In this document: piece by piece, positions 24,801-31,733 of the stretch
Layout: the number at the start of each line of letters is the position of its first letter
How positions within the stretch are numbered: the first letter of the stretch is position 1
Assembly: GCF_016786325.1 (NCBI RefSeq)
Contig: NZ_JADWYU010000085.1
Coordinates: 1-64,000, forward strand
Source of the DNA: Frankia nepalensis
GTDB taxonomy: Bacteria > Actinomycetota > Actinomycetes > Frankiales > Frankiaceae
Direction: 5' to 3'
DNA: 64,000 nucleotides
Translations under genes and position numbers: made by a program
Notes under the pieces: model-generated
Databases searched by the model: none
What the model was told of the DNA's origin: nothing
The model's input: only the letters and a program-made list of their open reading frames with translations

Positions 24801-24944
24801 CTGCACGCGCTGCAGGTCTCCCTGCTCGCCCGCTCGCGCGCCGACGCCCAGGCCGACCCGGACGGCGAGATCGACCCGCGCCTGCGCCGGGCCCTGCTGC
24901 TGACCATCAACGGCATCGCCGCGGGCCTGCGCAACACTGGGTAG
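21888..24944 (+). CDS. ppc: Phosphoenolpyruvate carboxylase with repeat N-tail
   Basis: PEP carboxylase adds bicarbonate to PEP to make oxaloacetate and refill the TCA cycle. The catalytic signatures are all here: VFTAHPTEASRRS, SWAGGDRDGNPNVTP, MLGYSDSSKDAG, LFHGRGGSVGRGGGPTGEAI, and the C-terminal GIAAGLRNTG. At 1018 residues it is longer than usual (~900). The extra length is an N-terminal tail of about 70 residues that opens with six DHRDT-type pentapeptides, and a Gly/Ala insertion (QDGAGAEHGAGTRDGAG) near residue 600. GGAGGG precedes the ATG. It is a core housekeeping gene; the tail is the odd part. Confidence 0.96.
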   Translation: MTAMDHRDTDHRDTDHGGMDHRDTDQRDTDHRGEERTSGHGNGPLPDAERGRGAGGNGSRDAGTFAGGVASDVRHAGVRAGVRRLGQLLGESLTRHEGGELLELVERVRSLARGGGDRGDLQRVLAAVDHPTAIVLARAFTAYFQLANITEQLHRARELADRPRGALEETGVRIAAAVSAGQLDPRLPAQVMDRLELRPVFTAHPTEASRRSVLDVLRGIAELLDAADDPRAHPSRRAVVERRLAEAVDALWQTDELRVERPKPADEARSAAYYLTSIATDVLPGLLEELDGAFAAVGAGLPVTARPLRFGSWAGGDRDGNPNVTPAVTLDVLTLQHEFGIRVLLGAVDGLIRDLTASTRVVEVSDELLASLAADRAAHPEVYDRFIRLNATEPYRLKCSYVRARLTATRDRLAAGTAHVPGRDYLSARELLADLLLMHRSLSENRGELVADGPLRRAIRVAAAVGMSLATLDIREHAERHHAALGALYDRLGELGRPYADLDRAERIALLSRELAGRRPLSGAAAPVPADPTAAAVLELFTTIRVALDRFGEDVIESYIVSMTRDVDDILAVVVLAREAGLVDITPGTGTTGGPAQDGAGAEHGAGTRDGAGTPDGMRARARIGFVPLFETVAELRAAGRLLDGMLADPAYRAVVAARGNLQEVMLGYSDSSKDAGITASQWEIHKAQRELRDVARRHGVVLRLFHGRGGSVGRGGGPTGEAILAQPFGTLDGPIKVTEQGEVISDKYTLPQLARHNLEIALAAVLEASILHRASRQPADVLAEWDQTMDAVTESARAAYRRLTADPALVPFFLAATPVDELAHLNIGSRPSRRPGGAGGLADLRAIPWVFGWTQSRIILPGWFGVGTGLAAARAAGAGDTLAEMYRSWHFFRTFLSNVSMTLAKTDLRIAADYVTTLVPAEHASPFEVIRAEHERTVAEVLAVTGASTLLEHAPVLRQTLEVRDLYLAPLHALQVSLLARSRADAQADPDGEIDPRLRRALLLTINGIAAGLRNTG
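21900..21989 (+). repeat. Six 15-base tandem repeats inside ppc
   Basis: Six in-frame units of the type GACCACCGCGACACG encode DHRDT, DHRDT, DHGGM, DHRDT, DQRDT and DHRGE at residues 5-34 of PEP carboxylase. The result is a His/Asp/Arg-rich tail. Unit number probably varies between strains by slippage. Confidence 0.9.
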
Positions 24945-24996
24945 CAGGCCGGGTGGGCGAACCCGCGGTACCTCGTCCACGGAGGGGAACGGGAAC

Positions 24997-25320
24997 ATGG
25001 ACGACCCGCATGTGCATGTCGAGTGGACGGTGCCGGACACCAGCGCGGACACCCGCGCGGTGACGGCCTCGGTGTTCGGGCTCGTCGCCGACGCGCCGCG
25101 CACGGTGCGGACGGGATGCGACACGCGGGTGCCGTACGCCTCGACGTCCCCTCACCCCGAGCGCGTCACCTGCCTGCCGTGCCGGGAGCACGCCCGCGAC
25201 CGGCACCTGCGCTACGCCGCCACGATCGAACAGTCAGCGGCCCTGCTCGGCGGCGACCACGTCCGGGCCGCCCTCGCCGCCGCGCGCAGGATGCGTGACG
25301 TCGCCGACCGATTCACCTGA
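24997..25320 (+). CDS. Hypothetical small protein with CxxC
   Basis: A 107-residue protein starting MDDPHVHVEWTVPDTSAD with GGAGGGG upstream. It has a TGCDTRVPYASTSPHPERVT...CLPC segment, so three Cys and several His could bind a metal, and an Ala-rich helical end (AALAAARRMRDVADRF). It lies 52 bases after ppc and may be co-transcribed. I do not recognise a family and there is no signal peptide. Confidence 0.65.
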   Translation: MDDPHVHVEWTVPDTSADTRAVTASVFGLVADAPRTVRTGCDTRVPYASTSPHPERVTCLPCREHARDRHLRYAATIEQSAALLGGDHVRAALAAARRMRDVADRFT

Positions 25321-25352
25321 TCGAGGACTTTCGCCTCCCCAGCGGCGGCTCG

Positions 25353-25380
25353 GGCTCCGGTTTCAGCCCTGCCCGGAGCC
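25353..25380. terminator. Hairpin between convergent genes
   Basis: Arms GGCTCCGG and CCGGAGCC enclose a 12-base loop, between the small CxxC gene (plus) and a TetR gene (minus). Confidence 0.5.
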
Positions 25381-25405
25381 GGTGGCGAGACCACGGGCGG
25401 GAGCG

Positions 25406-26119
25406 TCAGCGCGGCTGCGCCTCGCGGATCCCGGCGACGACGATGTCGAGGCCCAGGCGGTAGTAGTCAGGCGGGCTCGCGCAGTTGGTGAGGGCGTCGG
25501 CCGCGGCGACGACGTTCGGGTAGCGCCGCGGCGAGAGCGCGGCGAGGCGGGCTCGCTTCGCCCGGATCTCGTCGTCGCGGGCCTCCGGGTCCCGGATGCG
25601 GGGAGCCCCGGGCTCGCTGGTGACCAGCGTGATCGCCGAGGTCACCGCCATCGTTCCGAGTTCGGCCGCCCGTTCGACGGAGAAGCCGGCCGAGCGCAGC
25701 ATCGCCAGGCCGCGTTCGGCGAGCTCCAGCCCCGGCGGTGACGACATGATCCTCGGCAGTACCAGGCCCGCCACGGCCGGATGCTCCCGCACCGCCTCGG
25801 TGAGCGCGCCCAGCAGGTCGCGCAGCTGCTCGTGCCAGGGGGCGTCCGACGGTTCCGCCAGCGCGACGTTGGCGAACAACCGCTCGGCGATGCCGTCGAA
25901 CAGCTCCTCCTTGTCCCGGAAGTGCCGGTAGAGCGCCATCGGCGTGACCTGGTGCTCCTGGGCGAGCCGACGGATGGTCACCGCGTCGAGTCCCTCGACG
26001 TCCGCGAGAGCGATCGCCCCGGCCACGACCAGGTCCCTCGTCAGAGGCTCCCGAACCCGCCCACGCGTCCGCGGGGACGGGTGCCGCCCCGCCGCTCGTC
26101 CGGTCTCCGCTGCCGTCAC
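25406..26119 (-). CDS. TetR family regulator of the adjacent efflux pump
   Basis: A 237-residue TetR-family repressor with a TetR_C-type ligand domain. After an Arg/Pro-rich N-tail the helix-turn-helix reads LVVAGAIALADVEGLDAVTI, RRLAQEHQVTPMALYRHFR and DKEELFDGIA. Later segments (HPAVAGLVLPRIMSSPPG) fit the C-terminal ligand-binding domain. GTG at 26119 is the start that keeps the basic tail and lies close to the operator; the ribosome site is weak. It is divergent from an MFS exporter, with three copies of a 9-base palindrome between them. Repression of the pump and itself, lifted by a drug-like ligand, is the classic arrangement. Confidence 0.88.
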   Translation of the reverse strand: MTAAETGRAAGRHPSPRTRGRVREPLTRDLVVAGAIALADVEGLDAVTIRRLAQEHQVTPMALYRHFRDKEELFDGIAERLFANVALAEPSDAPWHEQLRDLLGALTEAVREHPAVAGLVLPRIMSSPPGLELAERGLAMLRSAGFSVERAAELGTMAVTSAITLVTSEPGAPRIRDPEARDDEIRAKRARLAALSPRRYPNVVAAADALTNCASPPDYYRLGLDIVVAGIREAQPR

Positions 26120-26130
26120 GTTGACAAGTC

Positions 26131-26197
26131 TACGGCGTACACCTAAAGTCCGGCTAGATCTACGTCGTATACATACATCGCAGACATACGTCGTATG
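26131..26197. promoter_or_regulatory. Triple TetR operator, TAC-GNC-GTA
   Basis: Three copies of the 9-bp palindrome TACG(G/T)CGTA lie at 26131-26139, 26161-26169 and 26187-26195; the last extends to CATACGTCGTATG. Start-to-start spacing is 30 and 26 bases. They fill the AT-rich gap between the regulator and the efflux gene, so both promoters can be covered. Confidence 0.75.
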
Positions 26198-26246
26198 CGT
26201 ATGCCGTAAGCGGACGGCGTAGCCCCGCGAGGAACATGAGGAAGCA

Positions 26247-27719
26247 ATGCGACGCAGTCCCTGGGCAACCCTGGTCGTGCTGGCGCTCGCCCAGTTCGCG
26301 GTGGTGCTCGACGTGACGATCGTCAACGTGGCCCTGCCCGACATCCAGCGGGATCTCGGCTTCTCCGCGGCGGGCCTCCAATGGGTGATCAACTCTTACA
26401 CGCTGTTGTTCGGTGGTTTCCTGCTGCTCGGCGGGCGCGCGGCCGACCTGCTCGGCCGGCGCCGGATGTTCGTCGCCGGCCTGGTCCTGTTCGGCGCGGC
26501 GTCGCTGGTAGCCGGCCTCTCGACCACGTCGGGCGTCCTGGTCGCGACCCGCGCCGCGCAGGGGCTGGGCGGCGCGCTGATGTCCCCGGCCGCGCTGTCG
26601 ATCCTCACCGTCACGTTCCCGCAGGGCCGGGACCGCAACATCGCGCTCGGGGTCTGGGGCGGTCTCGCCGGCCTCGGCGGCACCCTCGGCGTGGTGGCGG
26701 GTGGCGTTCTCGTCGACGCGCTGAGCTGGCGGTGGGTGTTCTTCGTGAACGTGCCGATCGTCGTGGCGCTGCTCGCCGTGGTCCGGGTCTTCGTGGCCGA
26801 GAGTGTCGCCGAACCACGCGAGGCGGACGGCCAGACCGGCCCGGCGGGCCAGGAGGCCCCCGACGGACGGCGGGCGTTCGATGCGGCTGGAGCCATCCTC
26901 GGCACCGCGGGGCTGCTCGCCGTCGTCTACGGCGTGGTGCGCGCCGAACCGCTCGGCTGGGGGTCATGGGAGGTCATGGGTGCGCTCACCGGTGGCGTGG
27001 CGCTGCTCGCGGCGTTCGTCGTCGTGGAGGTCCGGTCGGTCGCGCCGCTCGTGCCGCCGAGACTGTTCCGGTCTCGCTCGCTCACGACGGCGAGCCTCGC
27101 GCTCGCGCTGAACGGCGGCGCCTTCCTGTCGATGTTCTTCCTCACCGCGCTCTTCCTGCAGCAGGTGCGCGGCGACTCGGCGCTCGCCGCCGGCCTGCAC
27201 TTCCTGCCGATGGGCGTCGCGGCCGTCGTGGCCGCCGCCGTGGCCTCCCAGCTCGTCACCCGGATCGGCACCCGGCCGGTACAGCTCGGCGGCGCGGCGC
27301 TCAGCGTGGCCGGCCTGGTGACGCTCATCCAGGCGGGCGCGGACGGCAGCTACCTGACCGCGCTGCTCCCCGGGCTGGTGCTGTTCGGCTTCGGCATCAT
27401 CGGCGTCGGCGTGCCCGCGCAGATCGCCGCCGTCGTGGATGTCGAACCGCGTGACGCGGGCGCGGCCTCCGGCGTCGTGACGACCTTCTACCAGATCGGC
27501 GGGGCACTTGGCCTCGCCGTCGTGAGCACGCTCGCCAACTCCCGGACGGGGGCGGCGCTGGCCGGCGGCGCGTCCGAGCAGACCGCGCTGGTCGACGGCT
27601 TCCACCGCGGCCTGGCGGTGGCGACCGGCCTCGCGGCCGCGGGAGTCCTGGCGGCCCTCGCGTCACCGCGGGTCGCGGCGGCCAAGGCCCGAGCGACGGA
27701 GGCGGCCGCGGCGGTCTGA
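26247..27719 (+). CDS. MFS drug exporter, DHA2 (14-TM) family
   Basis: A 490-residue membrane transporter of the DHA2 drug:H+ antiporter group (QacA/EmrB-like). It shows WATLVVLALAQFAVVLDVTI and NVALPDIQRDLGFS, motif A GGRAADLLGRRRMF after helix 2, the antiporter motif C region LGGTLGVVAGGVLVD in helix 5, and 14 hydrophobic segments. GAGGAAG precedes the ATG. The gene is divergent from a TetR repressor. It most likely exports a lipophilic drug or a metabolite; the substrate is unknown. Repeat element A follows about 130 bases after its stop. Confidence 0.92.
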   Translation: MRRSPWATLVVLALAQFAVVLDVTIVNVALPDIQRDLGFSAAGLQWVINSYTLLFGGFLLLGGRAADLLGRRRMFVAGLVLFGAASLVAGLSTTSGVLVATRAAQGLGGALMSPAALSILTVTFPQGRDRNIALGVWGGLAGLGGTLGVVAGGVLVDALSWRWVFFVNVPIVVALLAVVRVFVAESVAEPREADGQTGPAGQEAPDGRRAFDAAGAILGTAGLLAVVYGVVRAEPLGWGSWEVMGALTGGVALLAAFVVVEVRSVAPLVPPRLFRSRSLTTASLALALNGGAFLSMFFLTALFLQQVRGDSALAAGLHFLPMGVAAVVAAAVASQLVTRIGTRPVQLGGAALSVAGLVTLIQAGADGSYLTALLPGLVLFGFGIIGVGVPAQIAAVVDVEPRDAGAASGVVTTFYQIGGALGLAVVSTLANSRTGAALAGGASEQTALVDGFHRGLAVATGLAAAGVLAALASPRVAAAKARATEAAAAV

Positions 27720-27847
27720 CCGCGACCAGCCCGAACGAAGAACGCCCGAACGAAGAACTACAGATTGCCGCGCCTCCGAAGAGTCCGGATGCGCTGGTCG
27801 GAGCACCCGACAAAGTCCCCCATGAGTTCCGAGGTCCGGCGTGGGCG

Positions 27848-28031
27848 AGCCACGTGGGGCGATGGAAATCGCCCCACGTGGCTGGCCGGTCCTGGGATCG
27901 GTCCATGGGCTGTGGTGCCCGACGAGGAGGTCCTCGGCACCATGACGTCTGGGATCATGGTCCAACGCCCCACAGGTCATGACCAGCCGCCCGTCAGGGC
28001 CGCCCCGCTCAACGGTCACGAGGTTTCCCGT
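27848..28031 (+). repeat. Structured 3' repeat element, copy A
   Basis: A perfect hairpin with 16-bp arms (AGCCACGTGGGGCGAT, loop GGAA) is followed by GGCCGGT and a conserved ~144-base tail starting CCTGGGATCGG. Inside the tail GGTGCC...CGGCACC forms a second stem and CCATGA...TCATGG a third. Copy B matches the tail at about 126 of 144 positions by hand alignment. It lies downstream of the MFS gene in the same direction, and its last bases overlap the final codons of the LuxR gene on the other strand. Confidence 0.8.
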
Positions 28032-28714
28032 TGAGGGCGCCAGGACTGGATGCGGTGGTGGTCCGGGGCGAAGCCGTGGTTGACGCCCCACAGCACGGCC
28101 TGAGAGCGGCTGGCCACACCGATCTTGCGGTAAAGCGCGCGGATGTAGGACTTGATCGTGTTCGGGCTGAGGCAGGTGATCCTGGCGATCTCGAGATTGC
28201 TGCGACCCTGGGTGATCAGCGCGAGAACCTCGGCTTCTCGTTCGGTGAGGCCCTCGCTTCGGCCCGGCCAGTCCAGGCCGGCCATGACGCGGGAGCGTGG
28301 TGACGGGCTCACGACGACCTTGCCCGCGTGCACGGCCTCCAGCGCGGCGACGAGGTCGCGGGCCGGCAGCGTCTTCGACAGGTAGCCGCGGGCACCGCGC
28401 GCCAGGGCGCCCTCGACCAGATTCGGATGGAAGTTCCAGGTGTAGATGACGAGCCGTCCCGTGTGCCGGTTCTCGACGATCTCGGCGATCTCGTCTCCGC
28501 CGGCCTCGGGCTGGGCGAAGGAGTCGTACAACACGATGTCGACGTCCTGCGCGACAGGCCGATTGCTGTCGATCTCGACGACCCGCACATGCCGCTGGTA
28601 GGGCTCCAGGATCCGGGCGATTCCGGCGAGCACGATGTCGTAGTCATCGACTAGCGCCACCGTGATCGGCGCGGACGCCCCGGCTATCGGCGGTACTTGC
28701 GGCCCATCCTCCAT
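28016..28714 (-). CDS. LuxR/NarL-type response regulator
   Basis: A 232-residue two-domain regulator. The receiver domain keeps the acidic pair (ALVDDYD), the phospho-Asp (IVLYDSF) and the Lys (GYLSKTLP), although the region after the Asp lacks the usual MPxxDG. The C-terminal NarL-type helix-turn-helix reads LTEREAEVLALITQGRSNLE, then ITCLSPNTIKSYIRALYRKI. No histidine kinase gene is adjacent. It is divergent from a REC-SpoIIE phosphatase gene, so the two may form one signalling unit. ATG 28714 gives a normal N-terminus; the upstream GC-rich extension is not family-like. Confidence 0.9.
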   Translation of the reverse strand: MEDGPQVPPIAGASAPITVALVDDYDIVLAGIARILEPYQRHVRVVEIDSNRPVAQDVDIVLYDSFAQPEAGGDEIAEIVENRHTGRLVIYTWNFHPNLVEGALARGARGYLSKTLPARDLVAALEAVHAGKVVVSPSPRSRVMAGLDWPGRSEGLTEREAEVLALITQGRSNLEIARITCLSPNTIKSYIRALYRKIGVASRSQAVLWGVNHGFAPDHHRIQSWRPQRETS

Positions 28715-28716
28715 AG

Positions 28717-28750
28717 GCGGGGGATACCCGCCGCAGCGTGGTAGATACCC
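28717..28750. promoter_or_regulatory. Possible operator upstream of LuxR gene
   Basis: GGCGGG-GGATA-CCCGCC is an inverted repeat next to the start codon, and GATACCC occurs twice (28723 and 28744), 21 bases apart, i.e. two helical turns. This may be an autoregulatory site; it is weakly supported. Confidence 0.3.
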
Positions 28751-28885
28751 CACCCTTAGGGGTGTACCGCGCCCCACCGTTGATGAGTTAGGTGTGGTCT
28801 GGCCGGTTGGTACGCCCTGACGGCGCCGGCACCGCGGCAAGCCACGGGTCGCGGATCGTTCGCCAGAAAGGCATCGCCGAGTCCC

Positions 28886-30079
28886 ATGCGGAGCGTGGTC
28901 GAGCTGCCGGCGCAGGTCGCATCCGAGCCAGACCAGACCGACTGGCCCGTGCTCCTGGTCGAGGACGACGACGGCGACGCGTTCCTCGTCCAGGAACTCC
29001 TCGAGGAGACGTCGGCCCCGGTCCGGCTGCTACGTGCCAGCAGCCTCGCCGAGGCCCGCGCACTCGCCACCGACGTCCGCTGCGTGCTGCTCGACCTCGG
29101 ACTTCCCGACAGCCACGGCCTGTCCGCCCTGGAAACCATGCGCCGCCTCGCGCCCCGCGCCGCGATCGTCGTCCTCACCGGGCTGGCCGACGAACACCGT
29201 GGCATCGAAGCCCTGGCGACCGGCGCCCAGGACTACCTCGCCAAAGGCGACATCAACGGCAAGACCCTCGTCCGCGCCATGCGCTATGCCCTCGAACGCC
29301 GCGACGCCGAACGCGCCGCCCAGGCCCTGCGCGAATCACAACTGCGCGCCGAGGAAAACGCCCGCCTCGAGCGCGGCCTCCTGCCCACTCCTCTGCTGCG
29401 CGACACCCGCCTACGCCCCCTCGCCCGCTACCGGCCCGGACGCAGGCAAGCCCTCCTCGGCGGCGACTTCTACGACGTCGTCGAGACCCCCGACAACGTC
29501 GTCCACGTCCTGCTCGGCGACGTCTGCGGCCACGGCCCCGACGAAGCCGCCCTCGGCGCCAGCCTGCGCATCGCCTGGCGCACCCTCGTCCTCGCCGCCG
29601 TCCCCGAACCGGACCGCCTCGCCCACCTCCAGGACGTCCTCGTCAGCGAACGCACCAACGACGAACTGTTCGCCACCGCCTGCACCCTCACCATCGCCCC
29701 CGACCGCGCCTCGGTCGGCATGCGCCTCGCCGGCCACCCACCACCCGCCCTCATCCACCCCACCCCCACCCCGCTGCCCGACACCCACGTCGGACCCGCC
29801 CTCGGCGTCCTCGACACCCTCCCCACCGAAAAGATCACCGTCCCCCTCCCCCACGGCTGGGAACTCCTGCTCGCCACCGACGGGCTCCTCGAAGGACGCG
29901 ACGGCCCTTACGGCGAACGGCTCGGCTGGGAGGGCGTCCTCACCGAAATCGCCGCCCTCGGCCCACCCCCCGGCGACGACACTCTCCCCGACCAGCTCAT
30001 CGACCGCGTCGAACGCCGCAACGGTGGCCCCCTGACCGACGACGTCGCCCTCCTGCTCCTCAGGGGACCGACGACCTGA
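28886..30079 (+). CDS. Response regulator with SpoIIE-type PP2C phosphatase
   Basis: A 397-residue RsbU-like signalling protein. Residues ~20-140 are a receiver domain with VLLVEDDDGDAF (acidic pocket), VLLDLGLPDSHG (phospho-Asp), VLTGLAD (Thr) and YLAKGD (Lys). A short coiled coil (ERRDAERAAQALRESQLRAE) links to a PP2C domain with the metal ligands in GGDFYDVV, GDVCGHGPDEAA, TDGLLEG and LTDDVALLLL. Such proteins dephosphorylate anti-sigma-factor antagonists in response to a kinase signal. Third codon positions are almost only C, more extreme than in the neighbours. It is divergent from a LuxR regulator. Confidence 0.93.
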   Translation: MRSVVELPAQVASEPDQTDWPVLLVEDDDGDAFLVQELLEETSAPVRLLRASSLAEARALATDVRCVLLDLGLPDSHGLSALETMRRLAPRAAIVVLTGLADEHRGIEALATGAQDYLAKGDINGKTLVRAMRYALERRDAERAAQALRESQLRAEENARLERGLLPTPLLRDTRLRPLARYRPGRRQALLGGDFYDVVETPDNVVHVLLGDVCGHGPDEAALGASLRIAWRTLVLAAVPEPDRLAHLQDVLVSERTNDELFATACTLTIAPDRASVGMRLAGHPPPALIHPTPTPLPDTHVGPALGVLDTLPTEKITVPLPHGWELLLATDGLLEGRDGPYGERLGWEGVLTEIAALGPPPGDDTLPDQLIDRVERRNGGPLTDDVALLLLRGPTT

Positions 30080-30391
30080 CCTGGGCACAGCCAGCGGCGC
30101 GCCTCAGCTCCAGCCGCCCGCGCGCCGGGCCAGACGGTGCCCGGTCAGACGGCGCCCGGCCAGGCGGCTGGCGCCGGGATGCGCGTTCGGGGACATGCCG
30201 CGACGCCGAAGACGGGCAGGCCGTTCCCATGCACGCCCGGCCTGGTCCCGGAGGCCTCGGCCCGGGGCCGCGAGCCCGACGGGAAACCTGGGCGGATGGT
30301 TGCGCGCTCTCCGGTCAGCGCGGCCCGTCGGGGCGGGAGGGCGGCCGGCACCACGTCGGATGACCCTCGCTGAAAGCATCGAGGAGTCCTC
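30080..30391. other. Intergenic stretch with degenerate short repeats
   Basis: Between the phosphatase and the decarboxylase remnant there are three imperfect ~15-base repeats (GCCCGGCCAGGCGGC-like, near 30126-30170) and otherwise featureless GC-rich sequence. I see no gene. Confidence 0.4.
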
Positions 30392-30875
30392 ATGCCTGAA
30401 ACGGTGATCCAGTATGTTCTCCGACGCCTGAAGGAGATCGGCGTCGACGACGTCTCGGGGTGCCCGGCGACTTCGCCTTCGCCGTCCAGGACGCCATCGT
30501 GCGGCACCCCGGCCTCGAATGGATCGGCTGCCGCAACGAGCTCAACACGGGTTATGCCGCCGACGGCTACGCGCGTGTCCGCGGAATCGGCGCGCTCAGC
30601 ACGACGTATGGCGTAGGCGAGCTGAGCGCGATCAACGCGGTCGCCGGCTCCTACGCGGAGAACCTGCCGGTCTTCCACCTCACCGGCATGCCAGCCATGC
30701 CGACCCAACGGGCCCGTGCCAAGGTGCACCACACCCTGGGCAACGGCGAGTTCGAGCTCTTCAGTCACATGGCCGGCCCCGTCGTGTGCGCCGCCGCCGT
30801 GATGACCCGCGGAACGTCGCATACGAGACTGCCAGGAGGCTCCACGACAGCCTCGGCGCTCTCTACGGAGCCTGA
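30392..30875 (+). pseudogene. Remnant of pyruvate/indolepyruvate decarboxylase
   Basis: The start of a ThDP-dependent decarboxylase (pyruvate/indolepyruvate decarboxylase family, normally ~550 residues). The frame begins well (ATG with GAGGAG; VIQYVLRRLKEIGVDDV). One T is missing near 30455, so FGVPGDFAF becomes SGCPATSPS. Restored in the next frame it reads DAIVRHPGLEWIGCRNELN, STTYGVGELSAINAVAGSYA and VFHLTGMPAMPTQR, including the ThDP Glu (NELN). Near 30810 the frame shifts again to NVAYETARRLHDSLGALYGA and stops. The C-terminal two thirds are absent. It cannot make enzyme. Confidence 0.85.
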
Positions 30876-31029
30876 TACGGCGGCCCGCGATCCTGGCACG
30901 GTTGTCCTGCCCACGGATCGTGGCGGGTCGCCACCGGGCCGGACTATGGTGAGAAAGCGGCTGCCGTCCCGGCGGCCTCGAGCGCCGGGCCCGGAACGTG
31001 GCCCGGCCTGAGGGGGAGGAACGCAGAAG

Positions 31030-31479
31030 ATGCTGCGCGTCGGCGACACCGCGCCGGATTTCGAGCTGCCGGACGAGAACGGCACTCCACGCAAGCTGTC
31101 CACGCTGCTGGAGGAGGGGCCGGTCGTCCTGTTCTTCTACCCGGCGGCGATGACGAAGGGCTGCACCGCCGAAAGCTGCCATTTCCGGGACCTCGCGGCG
31201 GAGTTCGCCAAGGTCGGCGCCCAGCGGATAGGTATCAGTACCGACCCGGTCGCCAAGCAGAAGCAGTTCTCCGACAAGCATTCCTTCGACTACCCGCTGT
31301 TGTCGGACGAGGACGGCGCCGTTTCGAGGGAATTCGGCGTGAAGCGGTCGATCGACCTGCTCCGGGTCAAGCGCGCCACGTTCGTGATCGGCAAGGACCG
31401 CGTCCTCATCGACGTCATCTCCAGCGAGCTGAACATGAACATTCACGCCGACAGGGCACTGACCGCGCTCGGCGGATAG
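31030..31479 (+). CDS. Peroxiredoxin, BCP/PrxQ type
   Basis: A 149-residue thiol peroxidase that reduces H2O2 or organic peroxides using thioredoxin. It has the Prx fold start (RVGDTAPDFELPDENG) and the motif PAAMTKGCTAESCHFRD; the first Cys is the peroxidatic one and the second, five residues on, the resolving one, as in PrxQ. The usual Pro of PxxxTxxC is present (YPAAMTKGC). A strong GGGGAGGA precedes the ATG. It stands alone, with a hairpin and tandem repeats downstream. Confidence 0.93.
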   Translation: MLRVGDTAPDFELPDENGTPRKLSTLLEEGPVVLFFYPAAMTKGCTAESCHFRDLAAEFAKVGAQRIGISTDPVAKQKQFSDKHSFDYPLLSDEDGAVSREFGVKRSIDLLRVKRATFVIGKDRVLIDVISSELNMNIHADRALTALGG

Positions 31480-31581
31480 GCAGCCGAGCCTGTCACGCGC
31501 GCCAGGGCATCGACGGGGTGGGTCTGGCGCCCTCGCCCGGCGGCCCGACGCCGTAACTACCCACGCCAGAACGCTCCGGCG

Positions 31582-31619
31582 CCGCGGCCGGCACCTCTAC
31601 CGCCTGGTGCCGGCCGCGG
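31582..31619. terminator. Perfect 14-bp hairpin between convergent genes
   Basis: Arms CCGCGGCCGGCACC and GGTGCCGGCCGCGG enclose a 10-base loop. It lies between the peroxiredoxin (plus) and the methyltransferase (minus) and can end both transcripts. Confidence 0.7.
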
Positions 31620-31701
31620 GGACGCGATCGTACGGGGACGCGATCGTACGGGGACGCGATCGTACGGGGACGCGATCGTACGGGGACGCGATCGTACGGG
31701 G
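31618..31701. repeat. Five 16-base tandem repeats
   Basis: Five exact copies of GGGGACGCGATCGTAC follow one another, plus a partial sixth (GGGGACG). Each unit has a central CGATCG palindrome. The array starts in the right arm of the terminator hairpin. It is noncoding and likely variable between strains. Confidence 0.95.
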
Positions 31702-31733
31702 ACGAGAGGCCGCCGCTGGCCGGAGACGGTTTC

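Noticed and set aside
27765-28034. Possible conserved protein coded by repeat elements A and B
   Set aside because: The two copies can be read in one frame with many identical residues, but substitutions do not favour third positions and copy C breaks the frame. RNA or DNA structure explains the conservation better.
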